Positions 1 through 12,946 are shown, numbered from the stretch's first letter. The stretch: DNA of 64,000 nucleotides from Henckelia pumila (GCF_033568475.1 NC_133122.1:114034289-114098288); one strand, 5' to 3'. The notes: generated by a model from the letters alone, not told the origin. Made by a program: numbers and translations.

Positions 1-799
1 GTATTCCTTGCAGTTACGTTTCCAATGACCGGGTTTTTTGCAGTAATGGCAAACGTTTTCATCTTTTATCCCATTTGAAACCTTGGCCTTTCCCTTCTTA
101 TTTGGTACAATCTTCTTGGGCGAGGCAGAACGTTTCTTACCCTTTCCACTAGGTCCTTTCTTAGAGTTAGAAGAGGAGCCAACCAAGAGTACCGGTTTAT
201 CCTTCTTTAGTGTGGTTTCATATGTGACAAGCATATTTACCATCTCTTCAAGGGTGGCCTCTATCTTGTTCATATTGAAGTTCATCACAAAACCGTCAAA
301 CGATGAAGGAAGTGATAGAAGCAACAAGTCCGCGCTAATTTCAAGCTCCAAAGTCAAGTCGAGTGTTACCAACTTTTCAATGAGCCCAATCATGTGCACC
401 CCATGCTCACGGACCGAAGTCCCATCTTGCATGCGGCTCATCATGAGCTCTCTGATGGTGGCATACCTCTCCGACCTTGACTGAGCTCCAAAGAGTTCTT
501 TGAGGTTCTTGTGAATGTCAGCAGCATTCACGGTATCCTCGAATCTCCTTTGAATCTCATCAGACATCGAAGCCTGCATGTAGCATTTGGCCTTGATATC
601 ATGGTCCCACCATAAATCAAGTTTGGCCAACTCTTCCGGACTTGTATTAGCCGGGGCTTCCTTCGGAGGCGGCTTCTCTAACACGTAGAAAGCTTTCCGA
701 AGTAAGAATAATTTTCAACTTACGGAACCATTCCGTATAGTTTGCGCCAGTCAATTTGTTTTGTTCGAGAATTGAAAACAGTGGATTGCGACAAGTCAT
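1..799 (-). pseudogene. Copia gag fragment (minus strand), frameshifted
   Basis: Read on the minus strand from the ATG at 799-797, this encodes the same Copia gag (UBN2-type capsid region) as 5878-6678. A run that has five T on the plus strand in the reverse complement of the right-hand copy has only three here (694-696), a two-base loss that shifts the frame about 35 codons after the start. Beyond that point the gag frame stays open to the window edge. At 196-198 this copy has a lysine codon where the forward copy has a TAA stop, so this fragment keeps the ancestral state there. It is not functional as it stands. Confidence 0.85.
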
Positions 800-2356
800 T
801 GTAATAGTATACTGAAAAGGAAACAGACAATAATCAATGATTTGTTTAATTAATTTACTAAGACATAAAATATGGCGAATTTTATTTTATGAATTACACT
901 CCCACTATTTTAACGATTTCACTACCCTCTAGTGAAAACGGAAAACTATTTTCCTTAGTGAGAAAATGGAGTCCAATTGACAAATCATGATCCCGAATAA
1001 TATCAGCCAACCATAATTTTCAAAAGGTAGAGCCCAATTACTTCCAAAGTAACCCTCATGTTTTTACCTCATGTCCAATAAGGGCCCAATAATATGACGC
1101 CGTTTATTGTGACATGTCAAGATAACCCATCAATATTAAGTTGTGATGGACGGTCACCATGTGGATCCCCAATAATATGAGCCAATCCCATGGGAGTTCC
1201 ACCCAACTTACAACATGTGTCGATCCAATGTACATCTTTCCGACGAACGGGCCCCCCCAATAATATGAGCCGGACCGTATCCGCAGGTAGCATCTCATAC
1301 ATTGATCGTTGATGGAAGGTAGGAATATTTAAACAATATTTAAATTCCCTTTTATTAATCTTGATATCAATTTTAAATCATATTTAAAATGAGAGATTTT
1401 TAATTTTGAAAATTTGTCTCATCATGCAATTTATGTATGTTTGCGGGATTCATACAATTTAGTCTAAACAAGCATACATCAATAATATCATATATTATTT
1501 AAGGATGATCGATCACATTAACTAATCGACCCGTGGTTGCCAATCACGAGTCTAAGTCCAATCCTAGGTGATATGCAAGTATGCAATGCAATCCTATTAC
1601 ATTGTGCTTCCAATTTACATTTCTTCGGTCTTCATTGTCTGCTGGGCCCACCATTTCTTCAAATCTTTGTCTCCCACTAAGTCTAATAAATTTACAATAA
1701 ATTTCGATGACAAATATGGGATACATTTTTAGGGGTGGGAACGGGCCATAAACCAGGCCCACTTTTATTACATATGACAATCATATTGGGCTATAAACCA
1801 AGCCCATTAATAAACACCAACAACAATAAGACAAATGTAAATCACCTAACATACACCAAAAACATTGGTCATGGCAATCGATCATCCTTTATCCATTAAT
1901 TAATTCAATAATTAAATAATTGGATAAACATTCAAAGGCATCATAATTTAAAAGATAAAATCATATTTTATCTTATCCATCCATAAGATCATATCTTATC
2001 ATCAATTGTACCAAAATAATTAATTTTATAAAATTTAATTTAACGGATAAAATTTATAAATTTTCCAAAAATTCAAATTTATCCAAAAATCAATTTTAAA
2101 ATTTTCGGACTCGAACAATTCGATCCGATGCCTCGTGAACCAATCAAAAACAATTTTCGATCGAATCAAAAACTAGAATTTCAAAAATTAAAATTTTAAT
2201 TAAAAATTAAAAAATAATTTTTTCGAGCTGCCCGGGACAATCCCGGGCAGCCCGCGCCCCAAAAAGGGGGCCCGGGCTGGGCAGCCCGTCGCTGCCCCTT
2301 GAGCAGCAACGATCGCTGCCCGATTTTCCCATTAAAATTCAATTTTAAATTTTTCG
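1..2356 (-). mobile_element. Inverted 5' fragment of an F-family Copia element
   Basis: This stretch is the reverse complement of 4312-6678, the leader and gag region of the intact-length Copia copy to its right. The match covers the whole leader (800-2356 here) and the gag gene through to the nucleocapsid zinc knuckle, where the window ends. No LTR of its own orientation is seen: the homology stops about 80 bases inside the primer-binding site, where the forward element's 5' LTR begins. Indels and substitutions are scattered throughout, so it is an older relative rather than an assembly mirror. The rest of this copy should lie left of the window. Confidence 0.9.
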
Positions 2357-4227
2357 TGATTGGCAACCAACTTGTGGCTAAGGGCTTTGATGATTCTATG
2401 TAAAACAATCTTTTGTTTAATATAATTTACACTTTTATAATGGCATTGACTTTATCTTTCTTCATATTGTTATATTATGATATACCATTGTTATTTTGAT
2501 AAAGACCTTGAATATACTATAGTGTATGTAAGATGTGGTAGCACATGGGGATGGCTATCATTAAACACATCTTATAGTCACTGTATATTCTAAACTGTTC
2601 CTAGTCAATTGAGCCATCCGCAAAAAAAGATAAGGATCGCTCGAGATTGAGACTAGCATTTGCGATGCCGAATACCACGTTTCATTGGTATGGAACATAG
2701 AGATGTTCAAAGCATGAAAATGGATATTCATATGATGAATGATCTAACTACCCTATTCGGACTTTCCAAGTGGTTATCACTTATCGAGTGGATAAAGTCC
2801 GCGGTTTTGGTTGTACACCATTAGTCCTTATTACTTGAAACATCATTGAGACTCTATATGCTAGTACTGTAATTTGACTCGTTTACCGACTCTATTGGGG
2901 TCATCAGGTGTCGGGATTGGGTACAGTTACGACACATATAGGAGTCGATGCTTTGTTGTCAAGGATTCACCACATACTTGCGAGTGTGGATATACTATGC
3001 GATCTGAGGAGATATTAATGTGATGAATCTCTGGCCAGAGTACATGATGTGTTTTAGGTTAATGGGTTTTCCTAGTAACACGTGCGATGTCACTATTTGA
3101 TCTCCAAGATGTAATGCATAGTTATCGAATCTCGAACGACTCTCGATATACCAATGGTTGTTGATTCTATCGGGATATATGGATGAAGGGACCGTACTGT
3201 ACGCTAACCAAAATCTACTGGTTCTTGCAGGCACTATCAGTAATACCTAGGGAATCATGGGGCGATGTTACTAGGCGCTCTTACCATAATTCGATGGGTA
3301 AGTCGAAAATTGTTGTTCCGAGTCACAAGGAGTTGTGGGCTCACGGCTAGCTGTATTCCTGAACCATTGAGGGTTACACAAGTAATGGATTACTAAAACC
3401 CCGTAGAGATAGTTAAATTTAAAGAGTTAAATTTAATGAAAGAGAAGTTGGACTTCTTAATTAAAAGGGAGTGGGATTTCCTAAAATGACATAGGGATGG
3501 GCATTTTTGGAAATCACTGAATTCGGATTCAGAAAAATTATCTTGACTTTAAAAGATGCAGAAATGGTTTCTGTGCACATTGGTAAAATCAGTTTATCAA
3601 TCGGAGTCACGATGAATTTTATATTAATTTCTATAACAACAGGCTTGGCTTGTTGGGCTTAAGTTATGGATTGTGGGCTTCAAAGAGTTAGAGTCCTGAT
3701 ACAATTATAACTTAGAATTATCTATAAATAGAGGTGTTGGGTTCGAAAATTACACACATTGAATCTTGCAATTTTCGAATTTCAGCCTATATTATTCAAG
3801 AGGATTTTTCGAAAATTCCTCTGTCCCTTTGGAGAAAATTCGGCTTGTGATTTTTGTGAAAAATTACAAATCGAATTAAAAGATCATATCTGTTTATTCT
3901 CTACGTAAAAATTCTGATTGATTTTTAGTGCAGTCAATCAGAGGGTTTCTGTTTTTCATTCGTGGACCTAATTCCGGAGTTAGATCGTGACTGTCATCGG
4001 TTCCCGGGATTTACAAGAAGAGCAGATTAAATTCTGTTGGAGTCCACGATCAAGCCTTTGCTTGACGAGGTAAAAATTTAACTGTGTTTTATTTTTACTT
4101 GAATAAATTTAATCGTAAAAGTTTTGATACCCATATATGGAATCGTTCCATATAATAAAATAAAAATTTTAAACTTCCGCTGCACCGGGTATCAATTCTT
4201 AATTGATCTGAACACCGTTTTCCAACA
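2357..4227 (+). repeat. 5' LTR of Copia F
   Basis: It matches 9817-11688 almost base for base from 2367 on and ends in CCAACA just before the PBS. The exact left end is uncertain. TG at 2357 gives a length equal to that of the 3' LTR, but the first ten bases differ between the two LTRs, so the extreme 5' end may have been lost and filled. A TATA box lies about 500 bases before the LTR end. Confidence 0.85.
3722..3730 (+). promoter_or_regulatory. TATA box of Copia F 5' LTR
   Basis: CTATAAATA followed by AGAGG is a canonical plant TATA box and recurs in the 3' LTR at 11183-11191. Transcription would start about 30 bases downstream, defining the R region, and run rightwards into the leader and gag. 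Confidence 0.7.
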
Positions 4228-4228
4228 G

Positions 4229-4241
4229 TGGTATCAGAACC
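4229..4241 (+). other. Primer-binding site of Copia F
   Basis: TGGTATCAGAACC lies one base after the LTR end. It is complementary to the 3' end of plant initiator-Met tRNA apart from a change near its end (the usual form is TGGTATCAGAGC). It marks the start of minus-strand DNA synthesis. Confidence 0.85.
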
Positions 4242-5877
4242 AGGTTGCTCAGATCAAACGATTAAATTAATCGATTGTACAAAATTTTTAAGCCTCGGTT
4301 TATGAAACAAAACGAAAATTTAAAATTGAATTTTAATGGGCAAATCGGGCAGCGAGCATCGCTGCCCATGGGCAGCGCTGGGCGCTGCCCAAGGGGCAGC
4401 AACGGGCTGCCCAGCCCGGGCCCCCTTTTGGGGCGCGGGCTGCCTGGGAAAATTATTTTTAATTTTTAATTAAAATTTTAATTTTTGAAATTCTAGTTTT
4501 TGATCCGATCGAAAATGTTTTTGATTGGTTCATGAGGCATCGGATCGAATTGTTCGAGTCCGAAAATTTTAAAATTGATTTTTGGATAAATTTGAATTTT
4601 TGAAAAATTTATAAATTTTATCCGTTAAATTAAATTTTATAAAATTAATTATTTTGGTACAATTGATGATAAGATATGATCTTATGGATGGATAAGATAA
4701 AATATGATTTTATCTTTTAATTATGATGCATTTGCATGTTTATCCAATTATTTAATTATTGAATTAATTAATGGATAAAGGATGATCGATTGCCATGACC
4801 AATGTTTTAGGTGTATGTTAGGTGATTTACATTTGTCTTATTGTTGTTGGTGTTTATTTATGGGCTTGGTTTATAGCCCAAATATGATTGTCATATGTAA
4901 TAAAAGTGGGCCTGGTTTATGGCCCGTTCCCACCCCTAAAAATGTATCCCATATTTGTCATCGAAATTTATTGTAAATTTATTAGACTTAGTGGGAGACA
5001 AAGATTTGAAGAAATGGTGGGCCCAGCAGACAATGAAGACCGAAGAAATATAAATTGGAAGGTCAATGTAATATGATTGCATTGCATACTTGCATATCAC
5101 CTAGGATTGGACTTAGACTCGTGATTGTCAACCACGGGTCGATTAGTTAATGGGATCGATCATCCTTAAATAATATATGATATTATTGATGTATGCATGT
5201 TTAGACTAAATTGTATGAATCCCGCAAGCATACATAAATTGCATGATGAGACAAATTTTTAAAATTAAAAATCCCTCATTTTAAATATGATTTAAAATTG
5301 ATATCAAGATTAATAAAAGGGAATTTAAATATTGTTTAAATATTCCTACCTTCCATCAACGATCAATGTATGAGATGCTACCCACGGATACGGTCCGGCT
5401 CATATTATTGGGGGGGGGGGGGGTGCCCGTTCGTCGGAAAGCTGTACATTGGATCGGCACATGTTGTAAGTTGGGTGGAACTCCCATGGGATTGGCTCAT
5501 ATTATTGGGGATCCACATGGCGACCGTTCATCACAACTTAATATTTATGGGTTATCTTGACATGTCACAATAAACGGCGTCATATTATTGGGCCCTTATT
5601 GGACATGAGGTAAAAACATGGGGGTTACTTTGGAAGTAATTGGGCTCTACCTTTTGAAAATTATGGTTGGCTGATATTATTCGTGATCATGATTTGTCAA
5701 TTGGACTCCATGTTCTCACTAAGGAAAACAGTTTCCCGTTTTCACTAGAGGGTAGTGAAATCGTTAAAATAGTGGGAGTGTAATTCATAAAATTAAAATT
5801 CGCCATATTTTATGTCTTAGCAAATTAATTAAACAATCATTGATTATTGTCTGTTTCCTTTTCAGTATACTATTACA
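4242..5877 (+). other. Long untranslated leader of Copia F
   Basis: These 1.6 kb between the PBS and the gag start hold no coding frame of note. Three things stand out: a GC-rich block with self-complementary GGGCAGC/GCTGCCC motifs (4346-4446), a run of 14 G at 5410-5423, and repeated ATATTATTGGG-like boxes at 5402, 5500, 5582 and, weaker, 5673. The same boxes occur in the inverted copy. The role is unknown; packaging or translation control would be guesses. Confidence 0.7.
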
Positions 5878-8800
5878 ATGACTTCTCGCAATCCACTGTT
5901 TTCAATTCTCGAACAAAACAAATTGACTGGCGCAAACTATACGAAATGGTTCCGTAAGTTGAAAATTATTCTTACTTCGGAAAAAGCTTTCTACGTGTTA
6001 GAGAAGCCGCCTCCGAAGGAAGCCCCGGCTAATACAAGTCCGGAAGAGTTGGCCAAACTTGATTTATGGTGGGACCATGATATCAAGGCCAAATGCTACA
6101 TGCAGGCTTCGATGTCTGATGAGCTTCAAAGGAGATTCGAGGATACCGTGAATGCTGCTGACATTCACAAGAACCTTAAGGAACTCTTTGGAGCTCAGTC
6201 AAGGTCGGAGAGGTATGCCACCGTCAGAGAGCTCATGACGAGCCGCATGCGAGATGGGACTTCGGTCCGTGAGCATGGGGTGCGCATGATTGGGCTCATT
6301 GAAAATTTGGTAACACTCGACTTGACTTTGGAGCATGAACTTAGCGCGGACTTGTTGCTTCTATCACTTCCTTCATCGTTTGACGGTTTTGTGATGAACT
6401 TCAATATGAACAAGATAGAGGCCACCCTTGAAGAGATGGTCAATATGCTTGTCACATATGAAGCCACACTAAAGAAGGATTAACTGGTACTCTTGGTTGG
6501 CTCCTCTTCTAACTCTAAGAAAGGACCAAGTGGAAAGGGTAAGAAACGTTCTGCCCCGCCCATTAAGATTGTACCAAATAAGAAGGAAAAGGCCAAGGTT
6601 TCAAATGGGATAAAAGATGAAAACGTTTGCCATTACTGCAAGAAACCCGGTCATTGGAAACGTAACTGCAAGGAATACCTCGAACAGTTGCAAACTGCAA
6701 AGGGTATGTTTTACATTGAAATAAATGTTTCGCTTAATACTTCTTCTTGAAGATTGGATACCGGATGTGGATCTCACATTTGCAATGATTTGCAGGTGAT
6801 GACAAGAAGTCATAAGCTAAGGATGGGTGAGACCCAGCTAAGGCTCAGGAATGGTTCTAGAGTCGAAGCCAAAGCTATAGGAGACATTTATTTAGTTTTG
6901 CAGAATAATTTTAAGTTATTTTTTAGAGATGATTTATATGTTCCGGATTTGGTCAAAAACATTATATCTATTTCTATGCTTGATAGAGATGGTTTTTCTT
7001 GCAATTTTGTGAATGGGATTTGCAATATTTACAAGAATGAATGTTTGATTGGAAATGGACAACTTGAAAACGATCTATATAGCTTAAAATTGAAAGACGT
7101 TCCAATTAATTATGTTGATAAACCGGTAACAACAATTAAAAGGAAGGACGATAGTCAAAACCCGGCAAACCTTTGGCATGCTAGGCTAGGTCATATTTCC
7201 TCAAGGAGGATGAACAAGCTAGTGGGAGAGGGCATGTTTGATATGTCTGATATTAACTCTCTACCTACTTGTGAGTCCTGCCTAAAGGGAAAAATGACTA
7301 AATCTCCTTTCAAAGGGAAACCTGAGCGTAGTCAAAATCTATTGGATTTGATCCATACAGATGTTTGCGGTCCATTTAAGATTGGTACTAAATGTGGCAA
7401 CACCTACTTAATTACCTTTACTGATGATCATTCTAGGTATGGGTATTTATATTTAATGAAATATAAGTCTGAAGCATTTGAAAGGTTCAAAGAATTCAAG
7501 GCTGAAGTAGAAAACAAACTAGGTAAAAGTATTAAGGCACTTCGATCGGATCGAGGTGGAGAATACTTAAGTACCGAGTTTTTGGACTATCTAAAAGAGA
7601 ATGGGATTCTCTCTCAGTGGACTCCTCCTATGACACCTCAGCTTAATGGTGTTTCGGAGCGTCGCAATCGAACTTTGTTGGACATGGTTCGATCCATGAT
7701 GAGCTTCACTGAGCTCCCACCTTCGTTTTGGGGCTACGCGCTTGAAACGGCGGTATTGTTGTTAAACAACGTCCACACTAAAGCAGTAAATAAAACACCA
7801 TACAAGTTATGGAATGGCAAAGCTCCTAAGTATTCGTACTTGAGGATTTGGGGATGTCCTGCTTACGTGAAGCAGACAGTGGGAGACAAGTTGGATAGTC
7901 GATCCACCTTATGTTATTTTGTTGGGTATCCAAAGAATTCAATCGGATATTATTTCTATCATCCTGTTGAAACAAAAGTGTTTGTTTCAAGGAATGCCAC
8001 CTTCTTGGAGAAGGAGTTCTTATTGGATAAGAAAGGCAAGATGATGGAACTCGAAGAAATTCGAGAAGAACCCGAGATACAAAATAGCGATCCTACACCT
8101 CAAGAATCATCACAAGACACGCCTATTACTAGGAGATCCGAGAGGACTTCTAGGCCTCCTATTAGATATGGTCTTCTTCTTGAAGGGGATCAAAGTGAAC
8201 CCGACATTGGATGTGATCCAAAAAACTTCAAGGAAGCAATTTCTGATGCGGATTCGAATTTATGGCTTGAAGCTATGCAATCAGAAATAGACTCGATGCA
8301 TTCTAACCAAGTTTGGTCTTTAGTAGATCCTCCCAATGGAATTGTTCCAATTGGGTGCAAATGGATCTACAAGAGAAAGCTTGGGCCTGATGGAAAGGTA
8401 TTGACCTACAAGGCACGATTGGTGGCAAAAGGTTATACTCAAAGACAAGGAGTTGACTATGATGAAACTTTTTCACCAGTCGCAATGTTCAAGTCCATAA
8501 GAATCCTTATTGCCATAGCAGCATGGTATGACTATGAGATATGGCAAATGGATGTAAAGACTGCATTTCTTAATGGAAACATTAAGGAAGAGATCTATAT
8601 GATGCAGCCTAAGGGATACACATCCATGGGAAGCGAGCATAAGGTATGCAAGCTTCAGAGATCAATCTATGGCCTCAAACAAGCATCAAGAAGTTGGAAC
8701 CAGAAATTTGATGAAACGATAAAGGATTTTGGTTTTATCAAGAACCCGGAGGAACCATGCGTTTACAAGAAAGTAGTTAAGAATGCGGTAACATTCTTAG

Positions 8801-9790
8801 TACTTTATGTTGATGACATCCTACTCATGGGGAATGATGTAGGGATGTTGCAGTCAACAAAGATATGGTTATCAGGTAGATTCTCGATGAAGGGTTTAGG
8901 TGAGGCATCCTATATTCTAGGAATTCAGATCTATAGAGATAGATTTAAAAGAATGATAGGACTCACTCAATCAACCTACATCGACACCATATTGAAAAGG
9001 TTTTCTATGGATGAGTCCAAGAGAGGACATCTACCTATGTGTCATGGAGTTTCTCTATCCAAGTCTGTGTCCCAAGATTGACGAAGAGATAGAGAAGATG
9101 ACACACGTGCCATATGCGTCAGCCATAGGTAGTATCATGTATGGGATGATATCTACCAGACCGGATGTGGCCTATGCTCTGAGCGTCATGAGCAGATACC
9201 AAGCCAATCCCAGTCAAATGCATTGGAAAGCTGTGAAGGATATTCTTAAGTACTTGCGAAGGACTAAGAATTTATTCATGGTTTATGGAGGGAGAGAATT
9301 GAAGTTGGAAGGCTATACCGACTCTAGCTTCCAATGTGACGTGGATGACTCAAAATCAACCTCAGGATTTGTATTCGTGCTCAATGGCGGTGCTGTCTCT
9401 TGGAAGAGTTCCAAGCAGGACACCACAGCGGATTCCACCACTGAGACAGAATACATTGCAGCATCAGCTGCTGCTAAAGAGGCAGTTTGGATAAGGAAAT
9501 TCATCCAAGATTTGGGTGTAATTCCTGAAGCTGTTGGTCCAGTCCCGGTGTACTGTGACAACACGGGTGCCGTTGATCAGGCAAAAGAACCAAGGTCTCA
9601 TCAGAAGTCCAAACACGTACTGAGGAAATACCACATCATCCGGGAGATCGTGGAAAGAGGAGACATCAGTGTCGAGAGAGTGGCCTCTACAGACAATATC
9701 GCTGATCCGCTTACTAAGCCCTTGCCAGGACCATTGTTTGACAAACATCGCGAAGCAATGGGATTACGTAGTATGACTAGTTGGCTTTAG
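5878..9790 (+). pseudogene. Copia F gag-pol polyprotein, two stops and one frameshift
   Basis: A single frame runs from the ATG at 5878 to 9081, broken by TAA at 6481-6483 and TGA at 6748-6750; the last part (about 9011-9790) is in the next frame. In order, it shows a gag capsid region, a CCHC knuckle (CHYCKKPGHWKRNC, near 6640-6680), an aspartic protease DTG motif (6757 on), the GAG-pre-integrase HxxxxH..C..C region (7170-7300), an integrase DDE core with an HTDVCGPF start, reverse transcriptase with YVDD at 8806-8817, and RNase H ending in the KHVLRKYHI and DPLTKPL region. The catalytic motifs I could see are intact, so the damage is recent. The stop at 6481 is a lysine codon in the inverted copy. 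Confidence 0.93.
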
Positions 9791-9816
9791 GGCAAGTGGG
9801 AGATTGAAAGAGTGGG
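9791..9816 (+). other. Polypurine tract of Copia F
   Basis: The purine-rich GGCAAGTGGGAGATTGAAAGAGTGGG block directly follows the pol stop codon and precedes the 3' LTR. It would prime plus-strand DNA synthesis. Whether the LTR starts at TG 9805 or TG 9817 is open; the second gives equal LTR lengths. Confidence 0.65.
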
Positions 9817-11688
9817 TGCCCGGTTATCCAACTTGTGGCTAAGGGCTTTGATGACTCTATGTAAAACAATCTTTTGTTTAATATAATTTACACTTTTATA
9901 ATGGCATTGACTTTATGTTTCTTCATATTGTTATATTATGATATACTATTGTTGTTTTGATAAAGACCTTGAATATACTATAGTGTATGTAAGATGTGGT
10001 AGCACATGGGGATGGCTATCATGAAACACATCTTATAGTCACTGTATATTCTAAACTGTTCCTAGTCAATTGAGCCGTCCGCAAATAAGGATAAGGATCG
10101 CTCGAGATTGAGACTAGCATTTGCGATGCCGAGTACCACGTTTCATTGGTATGGAACATAGAGATGTTCAAAGCATGCAAATGGATATTCATATGATGAA
10201 TGATCGAACTACCCTATTCGGACTTTCCAAGTGGTTATCACTTATCGAGTGGATAAAGTCCGCGGTTTTGGTTGTACACCATTAGTCCTTATTACTTGAA
10301 ACATCATTGAGACTCTATATGCTAGTACTGTACTTTGACTCGTTTACCGACTCTATTGGGGTCATCAGGTGTCGGGATTGGGTACAGTTACGACACATAT
10401 AGGAGTCGATGCTTTGTTGTCAAGGATTCACCACATACTTGCGAGTGTGGATATCCTATGCGATCTGAGGAGATATTAGTGTGACAAATCTCTGGCCAGA
10501 GTACATGATGTGTTTTAGGTTAATGGGTTTTCCTAGTAACACGTGCCATGTCACTATTTGATCTCCAAGATGTAATGCATAGTTATCGAATCTCGAACGA
10601 CTCTCGATATATCAATGGTTGTTGATTCGATCGGGATATATGGATGAAGGGACCGTACTGTACGCTAACCAAAATCTACTGGTTCTTGCAGGCACTATCA
10701 GTAATACCTAGGGAATCATGGGGCGATGTTGCTAGGCGCTCTTACCATGATTCGATGGGTAAGTCGGAAATTGTTGTTCCGAGTCACAAGGAGTTGTGAG
10801 CCCACGGCTAGCTGTATTCCTGAACCATTGAGGGTTACACAAGTAATGGATTACTAAAACCCCGTAGAGATAGTTAAATTTAAAGAGTTAAATTTAATGA
10901 AAGAGAAGTTGGACTTCTTAATTAAAAGGTAGTGGGATTTCCTAAAATGACATAGGGATGGGCATTTTTGGAAATCACTGAATTCGGATTCAGAAAAATT
11001 ATCTTGACTTTAAAAGATGCAAAAATGGTTTCTGTGCACATTGGTAAAATCAGTTTATCAATCGGAGTCACGATGAATTTTATATTAATTTCTATAACAA
11101 CAGGCTTGGCTTGTTGGGCTTAAGTTATGGATTGTGGGCTTTAAGGAGTTAGAGTCCTGATACAATTATAACTAGAAATTATCTATAAATAGAGGTGTTG
11201 GGTTCGAAAATTACACACATTGAATCTTGCAATTTTCGAATTTCAGCCTATATTATTCAAGAGGATTTTTCGAAAATTCCTCTGTCCCTTTGGAGAAAAT
11301 TCGGCTTGTGATTTTTGTGAAAAATTACAAATCGAATTAACAGATCATATCTGTTTATTCTCTACGTAAAACTTCTGATTGATTTCTAGTGCAGTCAATC
11401 AGAGGGTTTCTGTTTTTCATTCGTGGACCTAATTCCGGAGTTAGATCGTGACTGTCATCGGTTCCCGGGATTTACAAGAAGAGCAGATTAAATTTTGTTG
11501 GAGTCCACGATCAAGCCTTTGCTTGACGAGGTAAAAATTTAACTGTGTTTTATTTTTACTTGAACAAATTTAATCGTAAAAGTTTTGATACCCATATATG
11601 GAATCGTTCCATATAATAAAATAAAAAATTTAAACTTCCGCTGCACCGGGTATCAATTCTTAATTTATCTGAACACCGTTTTCCAACG
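9817..11688 (+). repeat. 3' LTR of Copia F
   Basis: It is the counterpart of 2357-4227, with the TATA box at 11183-11191. It ends CCAAC at 11687 with G where the 5' LTR has the final A, and then passes directly into Gypsy D integrase coding sequence. Confidence 0.9.
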
Positions 11689-12893
11689 ACCTGAAGAGTC
11701 AGTTTTGGTAGAAGAAGATGAAGAGTGATGTTGCGAGGTTTGTATCCCGTTGTTTGAACTGCCAGCATGTGAAGGCTGAGAGAAAGAGGTTGGGTGGTCT
11801 TCTGCACAGTTTATCTATTCCGAAATGGAAGTGGGATCATATCTCGATGGATTTCGTCACGAAGCTACCCCGATCTGTTCGAGGATGCGATGCCATTTGG
11901 GTAGTGATTGACCGTTTGACAAAGTCTGCTTGTTTTATTCCGTATCGGATGACATATCGTCATGATCAGATGACCGAGTTGTATGTCAGAGAGATTTTCA
12001 GATTGCATGGTGTGCCGAGATCGATTGTTTCAGACCGAGATCCTCGGTTTACTTCTCATTTCTGGCATAGTCTACAGGAGGCTCTTGGTACTCATTTACA
12101 CTTGAGTACCGCATACCATCCTCAGACCGACGGTCAATCAGAGCGGACGATTCAGACTCTGGAAGATATGTTACGAGCAGTGGTGCTTGACTTTGGCACT
12201 ACTTGGCAAGATTCGTTGCCTCTCGTTGAGTTTTCGTACAACAACAGCTTCCAGACGAGTATAGGAATGGCACCATTTGAAGCGTTGTACGAAAAGAAGT
12301 GCAGATCTCCTCTGTACTGGGATGAGATGTCTGAGTCCCCAGACTTGGGATCAGATATGTTACGTGATATGGCTGAGCAGGTGAAGATTATTCGATTGAG
12401 AATGAAGACTGCTCAGGACCGACAAGCGAAGTATGTGAATATCCATCGCAGACCTCTATCTTTCGATCAGGGAGACCAAGTATTCTTGAATATTTCTCCG
12501 TTTAGAGGTACTGTTAGATTTGGGATGAGAGGGAAGTTGTCACCGAGATTCATCTGTCCGTATGAGATTTTGCAGAAGATAGGCGATCTAGCCTAAAAAT
12601 TAGCACTTCCTCCTTCTTTATCTGGTATTCACGAAGTATTTCACGTATCGATGTTGAGGAAATACCATCCCAATCCTGCTCATGTTCTTCAACCTGACGA
12701 AGCCGAACTCGATGAAACTCTGAGTTATTTCGAGAGACCGATTCAGATCCTTGACAAAAAGAAGAAACAGCTCAGAACCAAATCGATTCCTTTGGTGAAA
12801 GTTCAGTGGAGTCGTCATGGAGTCGAAGAAGCGAGTTGGGAGACAGAATCTGATATGAGATAGAGATTCCCTGACTTATTTATTTGACGTGAG
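11689..12893 (+). pseudogene. Gypsy D integrase and chromodomain end, degenerate
   Basis: The frame begins inside the H2C2 zinc-binding part of integrase and covers the DDE core (first D near SMDF, second near SDRD) and the C-terminal barrel. It ends in a chromodomain-like tail with VKVQWSRHG and EEASWETESDM. In-frame stops occur at 11709-11711 (TAG, where B has Trp), 12594-12596 (TAA, where B has Tyr) and 12861-12863 (TAG, where B has Gln). Everything upstream, including RT, is missing because F abuts at 11688. It is dead as coding sequence. Confidence 0.9.
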
Positions 12894-12946
12894 TCCTTAA
12901 TTCTGTTCTTGAATTCTTATTTCTTTCTTATGAGTTGATATTACTG

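Larger units (their letters stand above)
2357..11688 (+). mobile_element. Copia LTR retrotransposon F (Angela/Tork-like)
   Basis: The element is about 9.3 kb. It has a 1.87-kb LTR at each end, a PBS complementary to initiator-Met tRNA, a 1.6-kb leader and one gag-pol gene in the Copia order: gag, protease, integrase, reverse transcriptase, RNase H. The two LTRs differ at roughly 8 positions in their first 280 bases (hand count). No 5-bp target duplication joins the flanks: TTTCG precedes 2357, while the sequence after the 3' LTR is Gypsy integrase. The element is therefore chimeric or rearranged at one end. Clade assignment rests on the gag style and LTR length and is my inference. Confidence 0.9.

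Noticed and set aside
83..484. Plus-strand open frame of 133 codons
   Set aside because: It lies antisense to the Copia gag copy and has no features of its own.
5402..5592. ATATTATTGGG boxes as a geminivirus-type replication nonanucleotide
   Set aside because: The geminivirus motif is TAATATTAC in a defined stem-loop; neither the exact motif nor the stem is present.
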